A stretch of 64,000 nt of DNA, from assembly GCF_000265245.1 (NCBI RefSeq), contig NZ_AJKS02000006.1, positions 89,067 to 153,066 on the forward strand. The letters run 5' to 3'. The DNA comes from Halomonas smyrnensis AAD6. GTDB taxonomy: Bacteria > Pseudomonadota > Gammaproteobacteria > Pseudomonadales > Halomonadaceae. The notes under the pieces are model-generated. The model ran no database searches. It was not told the origin of the DNA and saw only the letters and a program-made list of their open reading frames with translations. Positions 1 through 9,375 of the stretch are shown here, one piece after another (position 1 is the stretch's first letter; every line of letters starts with the position of its first letter). The position numbers were made by a program, and so were the translations under genes.

Positions 1-1318
1 TGGCCGAGGCGTAGTGGGAACAGTAGCCGGCCCGGGCCTCGAACAGGAAATCGTCGACCCGATGCGGGCCGGTGAGCCGCGGCGGCGACAGCGTATAGCG
101 ATACGGCGCCTGGCCGAAGCGCGCCAGCACGGCGTCGAGGTAGCGCCGCGGGTCGCCGTCGCTCTGGCGCCACAGCCGCCTCGCCAGCGCGCGGGTGCGC
201 GGGTTGGTGTCGGTCGGCAGCAGCCGGAACCAGCGGGTGCCGGCGGGATCGGCGAAGGCCGGCGCCTCGCCGCTGCTCTCGAGGTCCAGCAGCGCGCGGC
301 TGCGCAGCGCCTCGCGACCGGCCAGGGTGCCGTCGGCCAGGAAGCGCTGGGGCTCGCCGGCGCGCAGCGGCGTGCCCAGGCTCGGCCGCCAGGGGCGGCT
401 GTCGGGCTCCAGCAGCAGCGCGTAGTCGTAGCGTGGCGGATCCTGCCCTGCCCAGGCGCTGGCCCGGCCCTCGCGCACGAAGCGCGACAGCGGTCGCTCC
501 AGGGTCGCGGCCTGCTGCGACGGCGAGACCCGGCTCCAGCTGATGCCGTCGAAGTGCGACAGCGTGTAGACGCGCCAGTAGCGCTCGCCGGGCGGCGGCG
601 CCTGGCCGCGGAACTCGGCGCGGAAGGCCCGGGCATCGCTGCGCGACAGCTCGGCGATGTCGCCGGGCGAGACGCTGTCGGAGAGCCCGGTGGCGGCCCG
701 CGGGGTCTCGGGCATGTGCCACAGCGGCGGCAGTCGCGGCACGACCAGAAACAGCGCCACCATCAGCGGCGCCGAGAGGCCCAGCAGCCAGCCGACCTCG
801 CCCCAGGCCCGACGGCGGCTGCGCGCCCCGGACAGCCACATCAGCGACTGCAGCTGCCAGGTCAGGGCGACGAACGCCGCCAGCGCCAGCGGCAGCCCCT
901 GGCCGTGGAGGAAGGCCACGCCGGTGGCCACCAGGCCGATCGCCACCACCACCCGGGCGTCGCGCCGGTCGTGGGTCTCCAGCAGCTTGAGCAGGTAGAC
1001 GCCCAGCAGCAGGCCGATCAGCGCCCGCATCTCGCCGAGGCTGCCGTACTGGCCCCACAGCGCCGCCACCAGCGCGCCCACCGCGGCCAGCCGCAGCAAG
1101 AGCCCGGCCCGCGGGGCGTCGCGGCGCAGCTGGCGGTAGCGGTAGCCGGCCACCACCACCGCCACGCCGGCGAACCAGGCCGGCATCCAGGCCAGATGCA
1201 GCGCCAGCACCAGGCACTGGCCGACGAACAGCCGCCACAGCATGGCGCCGCTCAGCCCGCGCCCGTCGGCCAGCACCGCCGGGGCCTCGGCAGAACGGGG
1301 CCGTGACGCCCGGCTCAT
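1..1318 (-). CDS. TgpA-type transglutaminase-like membrane protein (partial)
   Basis: About 439 N-terminal residues are visible and the gene runs off the left edge of the window. The first ~180 residues contain several hydrophobic segments, including LALHLAWMPAWFAGVAVVVA, followed by an extracytoplasmic region of the DUF3488 type. The transglutaminase core begins near the edge, with the nucleophile in the motif GYCSHYAS; the catalytic His and Asp lie outside the window. The ATG overlaps the stop of the DUF58 gene by four bases (ATGA). MoxR-DUF58-TgpA clusters are a recurring arrangement in gammaproteobacteria, thought to act in envelope protein processing. The substrate is unknown. Confidence 0.88.
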   Translation of the reverse strand, partial: MSRASRPRSAEAPAVLADGRGLSGAMLWRLFVGQCLVLALHLAWMPAWFAGVAVVVAGYRYRQLRRDAPRAGLLLRLAAVGALVAALWGQYGSLGEMRALIGLLLGVYLLKLLETHDRRDARVVVAIGLVATGVAFLHGQGLPLALAAFVALTWQLQSLMWLSGARSRRRAWGEVGWLLGLSAPLMVALFLVVPRLPPLWHMPETPRAATGLSDSVSPGDIAELSRSDARAFRAEFRGQAPPPGERYWRVYTLSHFDGISWSRVSPSQQAATLERPLSRFVREGRASAWAGQDPPRYDYALLLEPDSRPWRPSLGTPLRAGEPQRFLADGTLAGREALRSRALLDLESSGEAPAFADPAGTRWFRLLPTDTNPRTRALARRLWRQSDGDPRRYLDAVLARFGQAPYRYTLSPPRLTGPHRVDDFLFEARAGYCSHYASA

Positions 1319-2243
1319 GGCGCGGCCTCCCCGTCCGCCCCGGGCCGGCAGCGGGCCAGGGCGTCGAGCGCCGCGCGGCGATGGGCCTCGCCCTGCCCCG
1401 GCGCCAGCGTCAGGTCCGGCAGGCGCAGGCCGAAGCGCTCGCCGGCACGATGATGGGCCAGCACCCGGGCGCACAGCCAGGACAGCCGACGCTCCGGGTC
1501 GCCGCTGCCGTCGGCGTAGTCGAGCCATACAGCGTCCCGCGGGGGCGCCTCGAAGGCCTTGCTGGCCAATGTGCCGGTGCGGCTCCACTGCTTCCAGGCC
1601 AGCCGCGCCGGCCCGTCGCCGGGCGCCGCGCGTCGCAGGCCGGCGAAGTCCTCCTCCTCGCGGCCGGGGCCGCCGTCGGCGCGGTACGTCTCGGCCTCGC
1701 CCAGCGGCTGCGGCCAGATCACCAGCTCGTGCTCATGGGCCTGCCAGGCCAGGGCGCGCACCAGCCCCAGCGGCCAGCGGCTCTCGAGGCTCAGCGTCGG
1801 CACGCGCCACACCCCGCGCGTCGGCGTGGGCACACACAGCTCGCCCTCGCCGCGGCCGTCCTCGACGTCGAACCGGGCCCGCTCGCGGTTGCAGCGCACC
1901 TGCAGCGCGGTGCGCGGCCGGCGGGACTCGGCGATCACGCCCAGCCGCGCCGCGCCGCCGGCGAAGGCCTCGGCGGGCAGGCGCAGGCTCAGGCGCACGC
2001 CGAGCAGGTTGCGCCAGGCGCGCAGCAGCACCGCCACGCCCAGGGCGAACAGCCAGAAGGCCAGCGCATGGATCAGGCTGTTCTGGTAGTTGATGCCGAG
2101 CAGCATCAGCAGCACGATGAGCACCGCCCAGCCCAGCCCGAAGCGGGTCGGCAGCAGGAACAGCCGCCGCTGGGGCAGCGGCGCGCCGAGCGGGGCGGCC
2201 AGGCGATGCCATCCGTTCCGCGGCCAGGCGCGGCGCCGCCAAC

Positions 2244-2247
<4 letters not shown>
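1315..2247 (-). CDS. DUF58 domain-containing protein
   Basis: This 310-residue protein has a pair of hydrophobic segments near residues 30-80 (GLGWAVLIVLLMLLGINYQN and the following stretch). A cytoplasmic DUF58/vWA-like domain follows, with the family-typical stretch DFAGLRRAAPGDGPARLAWK. The start is an ATG overlapping the stop of the MoxR gene by four bases. DUF58 proteins are regularly paired with MoxR ATPases and TgpA proteases and are presumed to be the substrate or adaptor of the MoxR chaperone. A metal-ion-dependent adhesion function has not been checked here. Confidence 0.88.
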
Positions 2248-3163
<916 letters not shown>

Positions 3164-3167
<4 letters not shown>

Positions 3168-3712
3168 GCGCCCGCCTCCAGCCACCCGCGCTGCCACAGA
3201 GCCTCCACCGCCTGGCGGGTGTCCGGGGTCACGCCCTCCAGCGTCAGCGCCTCCTCGGGCGGGCACCAGAAGGCGTCGGCGACCTCCTCGGCCTGGAGCG
3301 TGAGCGGACCGTCGTAGTCGACCAGGTAGGCGCTGCCGAAGATGTGATGGCCGTCGGCGTCGTAGACGAACTCCAGCACGTGGCGCAGCGGCTCGCCGAC
3401 GATGCCCAGCTCCTCGGCCAGCTCGCGGCGGGCGGCCAGATGCACCGGCTCGCCGGCCCCGACCACGCCGCCGGCGGCCAGGTCCAGCCCGCCGGGGAAC
3501 ACCTCCTTGGTCAGGGTGCGACGCTGCACGCACAGCTCGCCGGCGGCGTTGCGCACCACGATGTAGGTGGCGCGATGCCAGTAGCGATAGCGGCGCATGG
3601 TGGCCCGGGACGCGCTGCCGCAGGGCCGGTTGCGGGCGTCCACCAGCTGGATGCTCTCGTCGGCGATGCGGGGGGCGGGCAGCGGCGCGGGCGCCAGGGC
3701 GTCGTCGGTCAT
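3164..3712 (-). CDS. Nudix hydrolase
   Basis: This 182-residue protein carries a complete Nudix box, GGVVGAGEPVHLAARRELAE followed by ELGI, fitting the GX5EX7REUXEEXGU pattern. The length and flanking motifs (YRYWHRATYIVV before the box) resemble the YfcD/isopentenyl-diphosphate-isomerase-like branch. The ATG at 3712 is chosen because GGAGA lies about 7 bases upstream; a GTG one codon earlier is possible. It leads an operon in which every junction is a four-base overlap into moxR-DUF58-tgpA, so it is probably co-translated with them. Its substrate cannot be read from the sequence. Confidence 0.9.
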
Positions 3713-3877
3713 CACGGCTCTCCGGGGAAATGTCTTCAGCCTACTCAGTCAGGCCCGGAGCGTCACGCGTCATCGGCTCACGCCGGCCCCGCGTCCAGGG
3801 TGCACTATCCTCATCCACGCAGGCGCGGCGTAGAGTCGAGGCGACGCCGCCATCCGCACTCTCTCCCGGAGCCCGCC

Positions 3878-4726
3878 ATGACCGACTCGCATCAGCATCG
3901 CCCCCGCGTCGACCTCGACAGCGAGGCCATCCACTGGGACCAGGACATGAGCTACGGCCAATACCTGGGCCTGGAGACCCTGCTCGACTGCCAGCATCCG
4001 CGCTCCCGCCAGCACGACGAGATGCTGTTCATCGTCATCCACCAGGCCTCGGAGCTATGGATGAAGCTGTGCCTGCACGAGGCTCACGGCGCCGCCGACT
4101 GCATCCGCCGCGACGAGCTGCGCCCGGCGTTCAAGATGCTGACCCGGGTCGCCCGCATCCAGGAGCAGCTGATCAAGGCCTGGGAGGTGCTGGTGACCAT
4201 GACGCCGGCGGACTACTCGAGCTTTCGCGACGAGCTGGGCCAGAGCTCGGGCTTCCAGTCCTTCCAGTACCGCGAGCTCGAGTTCCTGCTCGGCAACAAG
4301 AACGCCAGGATGGTCGAGGCCCACCGTGCCCATCCCGGCCACCACGCCCACCTGACCGCGGTGCTGCAGGCGCCGAGCCTCTACGACATCGTGCTGCAGC
4401 GCCTCGCCGCGCGCGGCTTCGCCATTCCCGACGGTCACCTGGCGCGCGACTGGGCCGAGCCCTATGCCGCCTCGCCCGAGGTCGAGGCCGCCTGGGCGGC
4501 GGTCTACCGCGACACCGCCACCCACTGGGACCTCTACGAGCTGGCCGAGAAGCTGGTCGACCTGGAGTACAACTTCCAGAAGTGGCGCTTCAGCCACATG
4601 AAGACGGTGGAGCGCATCATCGGCTATCGCCGCGGCACCGGCGGCACCGCCGGGGTCAACTACCTGGTCAAGGCGCTGGATCTGCAGTTCTTCCCCGAGC
4701 TGTGGTCGGTGCGCACCTCGCTCTAG
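3878..4726 (+). CDS. kynA: tryptophan 2,3-dioxygenase
   Basis: This 282-residue haem dioxygenase converts L-tryptophan to N-formylkynurenine, the first step of the kynurenine pathway. It shows the family motifs DMSYGQYLGL, the distal-His segment VIHQASELWMKL, GFQSFQYRELEFLLGNKN, and the proximal-His/loop segment FSHMKTVERIIGYRRGTGGT. Length and motifs match bacterial TDO throughout. It is divergent from the Nudix operon, with about 165 bases between. No kynureninase or kynurenine formamidase gene lies next to it, so downstream catabolism must be encoded elsewhere. Confidence 0.95.
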   Translation: MTDSHQHRPRVDLDSEAIHWDQDMSYGQYLGLETLLDCQHPRSRQHDEMLFIVIHQASELWMKLCLHEAHGAADCIRRDELRPAFKMLTRVARIQEQLIKAWEVLVTMTPADYSSFRDELGQSSGFQSFQYRELEFLLGNKNARMVEAHRAHPGHHAHLTAVLQAPSLYDIVLQRLAARGFAIPDGHLARDWAEPYAASPEVEAAWAAVYRDTATHWDLYELAEKLVDLEYNFQKWRFSHMKTVERIIGYRRGTGGTAGVNYLVKALDLQFFPELWSVRTSL

Positions 4727-4801
4727 GGAGAGGACGGGCGGCTTTGACCGGCTCGCCGCCAGCCGCCATGCTCAGGGGAGTCCGCCTGCCGGAGGTCCGT
4801 C

Positions 4802-6454
4802 ATGCACGATCACGCGCCCCGCGACCGGCTGGCCACCCATGCGGTGACCAATCAGCCGCCCCCGCCCGAAGACCGCGACGCCCTCGCCGACGACATCCCG
4901 CTCCGGGAGGCGCTCGCGCGGGAGTCGCCGGACTGGGTCGCCCGCCGCCTGGCCTCGCTGGGCCGCGAGGTGGGCAGCCGGCGGGTGCAGGCGCTGGGCG
5001 AGGCGGCGAATCACCACCCGCCCGAGCTCAGGCTGTTCGACCGCCACGGCCGGCGACTGGACGAGGTCGCCTACCACCCCGCCTATCACGAGCTGATGCA
5101 CCTGGCGCTGGATCACGGCTGGCACGCCGTAGCCTGGCAGGAGGAAGGCCGCGGCGGTCATCAGGCCCACGTCGCCGCCCTCTACCTGCTGACCCAGGCC
5201 GAACCGGGCTTCTGCTGCCCGGTGACCATGACCCACGCCGCCCTGCCGGCGCTGCGCGCCTCGCCCGAGGCCATGACCGAGTGGGCGCCGAAGCTGCTGG
5301 CCTGGGACTACGACCCGCGCCCGCTGCCCGCGGCGCACAAGAGCGCCCTGACCCTCGGCATGGCGATGACCGAGAAGCAGGGCGGCAGCGACGTGCGCGC
5401 CAACACCACCCGCGCCGAAGCCACCGGCGACGGCTGGCGGCTGACCGGCCACAAGTGGTTCTGCAGCGCGCCCATGTCCGACGCCTTCCTGACCCTGGCG
5501 CAGACCGACGAGGGGCTCGGCTGCTTCCTGGTGCCGCGCTTCGCCCCGGACGGCACGCGCAACCCCATCGAGCTGCAGCGCCTCAAGGACAAGTGCGGCA
5601 ACCGCGCCAACGCCTCGGCGGAGATCGAGTACCGCGACGCCTGGGCCCGGCCGCTGGGCGAGCCCGGCCGCGGCGTGGCGACCATCCTGGCGATGGTGCA
5701 GCAGACCCGGCTGGACGCCGCCACCGCGCCGGTGGCGATGATGCGCCAGGGGCTCGCCGAGGCCTGGCGCTTCGCCCGGCATCGCCGGGCCTTCGGCCGA
5801 CGGCTGGCCGAGCAGCCGCTGATGCGCACGCTGATCGCCGACATGGGCCTGGAGGTGGAGGCCGGCGTGGCGCTGACGCTGCGCACCGCCCGGGCCTTCG
5901 ACGGCGCCGCGCGGGGCGACGAGCACGAACGCGCCCTGGCCCGGCTGCTGCCGGCGCTGGCCAAGTACTGGCACAACAAGCGCGCGCCGGGCTTCCTGGC
6001 CGAGGCCATGGAGTGCCTCGGCGGCATCGGCTACGTGGAGGAAACGCCGCTGGCGCGGCTGTATCGCGAGGCGCCGGTCAACTCGATCTGGGAGGGCTCG
6101 GGCAACGTGATCTGCCTGGACGTGCTGCGCGTGCTCGGCCGCCATCCCGAGTCGCTGGCCGCGCTGCGCGAGGAGTTCGATGCGGTGCAGGGCGAGTCCG
6201 CCGAGCTCGACGCCGCCCTGGCCGAGCTCGAAGGCCTGATCGGCGAGTCGCCCGAGACGCTCGAGCCCCGCGCCCGCTGGCTGACCCAGCGCCTGGCCCA
6301 GTGCCTGCAGGCCGCGCTGCTGCTGCGCCACGCCCCGCCGGCGGTGGGCCACGGCTTCTGCCGCGGCCGGCTGGGCGAGCGGGTCGGCGGCGCCTACGGG
6401 GTGCTGCCGGCCGAGGCGCGCGTGGACGAGATCCTGGCCCGCCTGCCGAGCTGA
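4802..6454 (+). CDS. AidB-type acyl-CoA dehydrogenase
   Basis: This 550-residue FAD-dependent acyl-CoA dehydrogenase belongs to the AidB branch. It has the middle-domain stretch MAMTEKQGGSDVRANTT, GHKWFCSAPMSDAFL, and the AidB-typical C-terminal motif NSIWEGSGNVICLDVLRVLG. The length matches AidB (~540) rather than standard acyl-CoA dehydrogenases (~390). AidB proteins bind DNA and are linked to alkylation-damage protection in E. coli, although their physiological substrate is unsettled. The gene follows kynA by 75 bases on the same strand; co-transcription is possible but not shown. Confidence 0.9.
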   Translation: MHDHAPRDRLATHAVTNQPPPPEDRDALADDIPLREALARESPDWVARRLASLGREVGSRRVQALGEAANHHPPELRLFDRHGRRLDEVAYHPAYHELMHLALDHGWHAVAWQEEGRGGHQAHVAALYLLTQAEPGFCCPVTMTHAALPALRASPEAMTEWAPKLLAWDYDPRPLPAAHKSALTLGMAMTEKQGGSDVRANTTRAEATGDGWRLTGHKWFCSAPMSDAFLTLAQTDEGLGCFLVPRFAPDGTRNPIELQRLKDKCGNRANASAEIEYRDAWARPLGEPGRGVATILAMVQQTRLDAATAPVAMMRQGLAEAWRFARHRRAFGRRLAEQPLMRTLIADMGLEVEAGVALTLRTARAFDGAARGDEHERALARLLPALAKYWHNKRAPGFLAEAMECLGGIGYVEETPLARLYREAPVNSIWEGSGNVICLDVLRVLGRHPESLAALREEFDAVQGESAELDAALAELEGLIGESPETLEPRARWLTQRLAQCLQAALLLRHAPPAVGHGFCRGRLGERVGGAYGVLPAEARVDEILARLPS

Positions 6455-6557
6455 CGGAGCCGGACCGCTCCCCATCGATCGGCTGGCCGGCGTGACGGCG
6501 GCGGTGGGGCTCCATGCCCCGTGTCCGAGGCGTTACCGCCAGGGCGTCACGACCGCG

Positions 6558-7175
6558 CTACATGATCGGCCCCGCCACCACGCGCAGCGCCAGCCCCAGC
6601 AGCAGCACGCCGGTGATGCGATTGATCCAGTGCGCCCGGGCCTGCAGCCAGGGCAGCACCCGCGAGTGGGAGAGCCCGACGGCCACCAGCACGTACCAGC
6701 CGCCGTCGATGACCACCGCCGTCAGCACGATGATCGCCCGGGCGGCCAGGCTCATGTCCGGCGTCACGAACTGGCTGAGCAGGGCCACGAAGAACAGGAT
6801 CAGCTTGGGATTGCCGAGTGCCACCAGCATGCCGTCGCGGGCCGCCTGGCGCCGGGTCGTGGCCATCGCCTGGGCGTCCAGCGCCCCGCCGCGGCCGGCC
6901 CGCAGCGCCTTGACGCCGAGCCACGCCAGATAGGCCGCCCCACCCCAGGTGATGGCCTGGAACAGCGTCGGGAAGCGCACGATCAGCGCCCCCAGGCCCC
7001 ACACGGTCAGCAGCGCATAGAGGCCCACCCCCAGCGCATGGGTGAGCGCCGCCATGATCCCCGGCACGCGACCGCCGCCCAGGGTATGGCGCAGCACCAG
7101 CGCCAGGCTCGGCCCGGGCGACATCGCCCCCATGGCACAGATCGCGGCCAGCGACATCCATAGCGAAAACGGCAT
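6558..7175 (-). CDS. LysE/RhtB-family amino-acid exporter
   Basis: This 205-residue inner-membrane protein has the LysE-family N-terminal motif AICAMGAMSPGPSLALVL and about six hydrophobic segments. The central stretch LVALGNPKLILFFVALLSQF is typical of RhtB/LeuE relatives. The ATG at 7175 is preceded by GGAGACTCTC. The gene is convergent with the AidB gene and divergent from exoD. The exported amino acid or metabolite cannot be assigned. Confidence 0.88.
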   Translation of the reverse strand: MPFSLWMSLAAICAMGAMSPGPSLALVLRHTLGGGRVPGIMAALTHALGVGLYALLTVWGLGALIVRFPTLFQAITWGGAAYLAWLGVKALRAGRGGALDAQAMATTRRQAARDGMLVALGNPKLILFFVALLSQFVTPDMSLAARAIIVLTAVVIDGGWYVLVAVGLSHSRVLPWLQARAHWINRITGVLLLGLALRVVAGPIM

Positions 7176-7337
7176 GAGAGTCTCCTTGTCTCGAGAGCCG
7201 GCCGGCGATATCGGGGCTCGCCGGCAAAGCGGGAAGGACGGGGCGTTCAGCATACGATATCGTGATGCCGGACGCCCGGCAGGCGCGACGAGGGCATGCC
7301 AGCGCCCATCCTCCCATTTCCCGGACGGCAGGACCGC

Positions 7338-7952
7338 ATGACCGACGACGCCCAGCAAGTACCGCCCCAGGAAGGCCCCGGCAGCCTGACGACGCTGATC
7401 ACCCGGGTCCAGCAGGCCGGTGAACAGCGCGACGACGTGAGCCTGGAGGCGATCCTCGATACCGTCGGCCGGCGCAGCTTCGCGCCCTTCCTGCTGGTCG
7501 CCGGGCTCATCACCCTGGCGCCGGTGATCGGCGACATTCCCGGCGTGCCTACCCTGATGGCCACGCTGGTGGTGCTGGTGGCCGCCCAGTTGCTGCTGGG
7601 GCGCGAGCACTTCTGGCTGCCGCGCTTCCTGCTCGAGCGACGGGTCTCCCGCTCGCGGTTCGTGCGGGTCACCGACTGGATGGCGCGCCCCGCCCGCTGG
7701 GTCGACCGCTATCTGCGCACGCGGCTGGTCTGGCTCACCCGCGCCCCGGCCCACCTGCCGGTGGCCCTGACCTGCCTGCTGATCGGCCTGGCCATGCCAC
7801 CGATGGAGCTGGTGCCCTTCTCCGCCAACGGCGGCGGCCTGGCGCTGACGCTCTTCGGCCTGGCGCTGCTCGCCGAGGACGGCCTGATGGCACTGGTGGC
7901 CTACCTGCTGACCGGCACCACCCTGGCGCTGGTGGTCATCGGCCTCGCCTGA
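7338..7952 (+). CDS. ExoD-family membrane protein
   Basis: This 204-residue protein matches the ExoD (exopolysaccharide synthesis) family. It opens with a soluble stretch, then VSLEAILDTVGRRSFAPFLL and alternating hydrophobic segments through LTGTTLALVVIGLA. The internal ATG that begins MTDDAQQVP is preferred over an ATG 14 codons upstream because it fits the family N-terminus. ExoD is associated with exopolysaccharide production and alkali tolerance in rhizobia; its role here is unknown. It lies 22 bases ahead of the DUF1206 gene and is probably co-transcribed with it. Confidence 0.85.
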   Translation: MTDDAQQVPPQEGPGSLTTLITRVQQAGEQRDDVSLEAILDTVGRRSFAPFLLVAGLITLAPVIGDIPGVPTLMATLVVLVAAQLLLGREHFWLPRFLLERRVSRSRFVRVTDWMARPARWVDRYLRTRLVWLTRAPAHLPVALTCLLIGLAMPPMELVPFSANGGGLALTLFGLALLAEDGLMALVAYLLTGTTLALVVIGLA

Positions 7953-7974
7953 CACTTCGACCGTGGAGCCCACG

Positions 7975-8787
7975 ATGCCAAGATCCGATTCCCGACTGAC
8001 GCGGGGCGTGGCCCTCGCGGCCGGTGCCGGCTATGCCGCCAAGGGCATCGTCTACCTGCTGGTGGGCGGCCTGGCCTTCCTGGCGGCGGTCGGGCTGGGC
8101 GGCGACAACGTCGGCACCAAGGAGGCCCTGTTCGGCCTCGCCCGCCAGCCCTTGGGCGACCTGATGATCATCGCGCTGGGCGCGGGGCTCGCCGCCTATG
8201 CCGCCTGGCGCCTGCTCCAGGCCGTGCTGGACACCGAGGACGCCGGGCACGGCCCCAAGGGGCTGGTCACCCGGCTGGGCTTTGTGATCAGCAGCCTCAT
8301 CCATGCCAGCCTCAGCGTCTACTGCCTCGACCTGCTGCGCGACGTCGCCGAGGCCTCGGGCAGCGATACGGCCAGCGACCGCACCGCCCAGGTGATGAGC
8401 CACCAGGGCGGGCTCTATGTGATCTTCGCCGTCGGCCTGGTGTTCATCGCCATCGGCCTGCGCCAGCTGTGGCGAGCCATCCGCCAGTCCTACCTCAAGA
8501 ACTGGTACCGCCAGGATCTGGGGCCGCTACAGCAGCGGCTGGCCGACATCATCACCTGCTGGGGGCTCTCCGCCCGCGGCCTGGTGTTCCAGGTGATCGG
8601 CCTGTTCCTGTGCCTCGCCGCCTGGCACACCGACCCCAGCGAGGCCCAGGGCCTCGGCGGCGCGCTCAACGTGCTGGCCGCCCAGCCCTTCGGCCCCTGG
8701 CTGCTCGGCGCGGTGGCCCTCGGCCTGGCCAGCTATGGTCTCTACTGCCTGATCAACGCCGTCATTCGCGACACCAGCCTCGACTGA
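7975..8787 (+). CDS. DUF1206 membrane protein
   Basis: This 270-residue protein is built of three repeats of about 70-80 residues, each with a pair of hydrophobic helices. Examples are YAAKGIVYLLVGGLAFLAAV, then LIHASLSVYCLDLL, then ARGLVFQVIGLFLCLAAWHT. This is the architecture of the DUF1206 family. The ATG at 7975 has GTGGAG six bases upstream; the GTG of that same hexamer (7963) could otherwise be read as a start. The function of the family is unknown. Confidence 0.87.
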   Translation: MPRSDSRLTRGVALAAGAGYAAKGIVYLLVGGLAFLAAVGLGGDNVGTKEALFGLARQPLGDLMIIALGAGLAAYAAWRLLQAVLDTEDAGHGPKGLVTRLGFVISSLIHASLSVYCLDLLRDVAEASGSDTASDRTAQVMSHQGGLYVIFAVGLVFIAIGLRQLWRAIRQSYLKNWYRQDLGPLQQRLADIITCWGLSARGLVFQVIGLFLCLAAWHTDPSEAQGLGGALNVLAAQPFGPWLLGAVALGLASYGLYCLINAVIRDTSLD

Positions 8788-8842
8788 AACGACTCCACCG
8801 AGGCGGCGAACACTCACGGCGCCCCCTGCGCTAGGCGACATG

Positions 8843-8870
8843 AAAAAACAGCGGCCCGATACAGGGCCGC
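8843..8870 (-). terminator. intrinsic terminator, minus strand
   Basis: A 7-bp stem GCGGCCC/GGGCCGC (8851-8857 with 8864-8870, 6-nt loop) is followed on the minus strand by a run of six U (8843-8848). It lies just past the end of the DUF1206 gene and on the plus strand has no U tract. It may catch read-through from the minus-strand unit at 8949-9055. Confidence 0.75.
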
Positions 8871-8948
8871 CGTTCAACAGGGATGGGGCGTACGACCATC
8901 GCCGATGCTCGGCGACGATGACGATCCGGCAGGCACCGGGCAGGAACG

Positions 8949-9055
8949 AAAAAAGCCGCCCTGAGGGGCGGCGAGAGACCGTGACTAACAATGAGGAGGA
9001 GCTGGCAGCCGCTGACCCTAGCGGCCGTCAGCCGTGGCGGTTCATCAACGCCACG
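8949..9055 (-). ncRNA. candidate small RNA, ~107 nt
   Basis: There is no plausible gene in 8788-9375, yet the minus strand has the layout of a small RNA. A promoter-like pair at 9061-9089 would start transcription at about 9055. That start sits at the foot of a perfect 7-bp hairpin (CGTGGCG at 9049-9055 with CGCCACG at 9033-9039). A 6-bp hairpin follows (GCCGCT/AGCGGC, 9020-9025 with 9008-9013), then an unpaired stretch containing CUCCUCCUC (8992-9000). An intrinsic terminator ends the unit (GCCGCCC/GGGCGGC, 8955-8972, six U at 8949-8954). The unpaired CU-rich stretch is complementary to Shine-Dalgarno sequences, as in many repressor sRNAs. No match to a named sRNA family was recognised. Confidence 0.45.
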
Positions 9056-9060
9056 CCCTC

Positions 9061-9089
9061 AACGTAAATCCTCCTCGCCGCCCCGTCAA
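9061..9089 (-). promoter_or_regulatory. candidate promoter of the small RNA
   Basis: On the minus strand, TTGACG (9084-9089) and TACGTT (9061-9066) are separated by 17 bp. The -35 box is good and the -10 box weak. The sequence just upstream (9090-9115) is AT-rich and could act as an UP element or regulator site. It has some resemblance to a Fur box but no convincing match. Confidence 0.4.
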
Positions 9090-9375
9090 TGAAAATGCGA
9101 ATACTTTTTATCTATCGCTCGAGCTCGGCGACCCGGCGACGCCCTCCCCGCCCGGGAAACGGGCCGAAGAAAAGCGGCCGGAGAAGGCCGTCGAGGGATA
9201 CGAGGATGTGCCGAGCCGGAGAGGAAACGACACCCTTCCGGTATTCCCGCGTCGCGGGAGTCGCAGTCATTCAACAAGGGCTGATACACGAACCGCCGTC
9301 CTTGGCCTCTCTCCGCAGCCAGGCTTGCCCCGGCGAATCGCCAGCACCAAGACGCTGCTAGCGCTGCGTAGTCCG

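Noticed and set aside
8993..9076. Outer stem GAGGAGGA/TCCTCCTC closing a three-way junction around the two sRNA hairpins
   Set aside because: The GAGGAGGA strand (minus sense) lies in the spacer of the predicted promoter and would not be transcribed; it would only matter if transcription starts upstream.
9033..9076. Very short peptides (MRAWR and MNRHG) on the minus strand after a good Shine-Dalgarno-like sequence
   Set aside because: A leader-peptide reading conflicts with the predicted transcript start, and no gene follows before the terminator, so attenuation has nothing to control.
9090..9115. Fur box upstream of the candidate small RNA
   Set aside because: The AT-rich sequence resembles a Fur site only in part; the 7-1-7 symmetry is poor.
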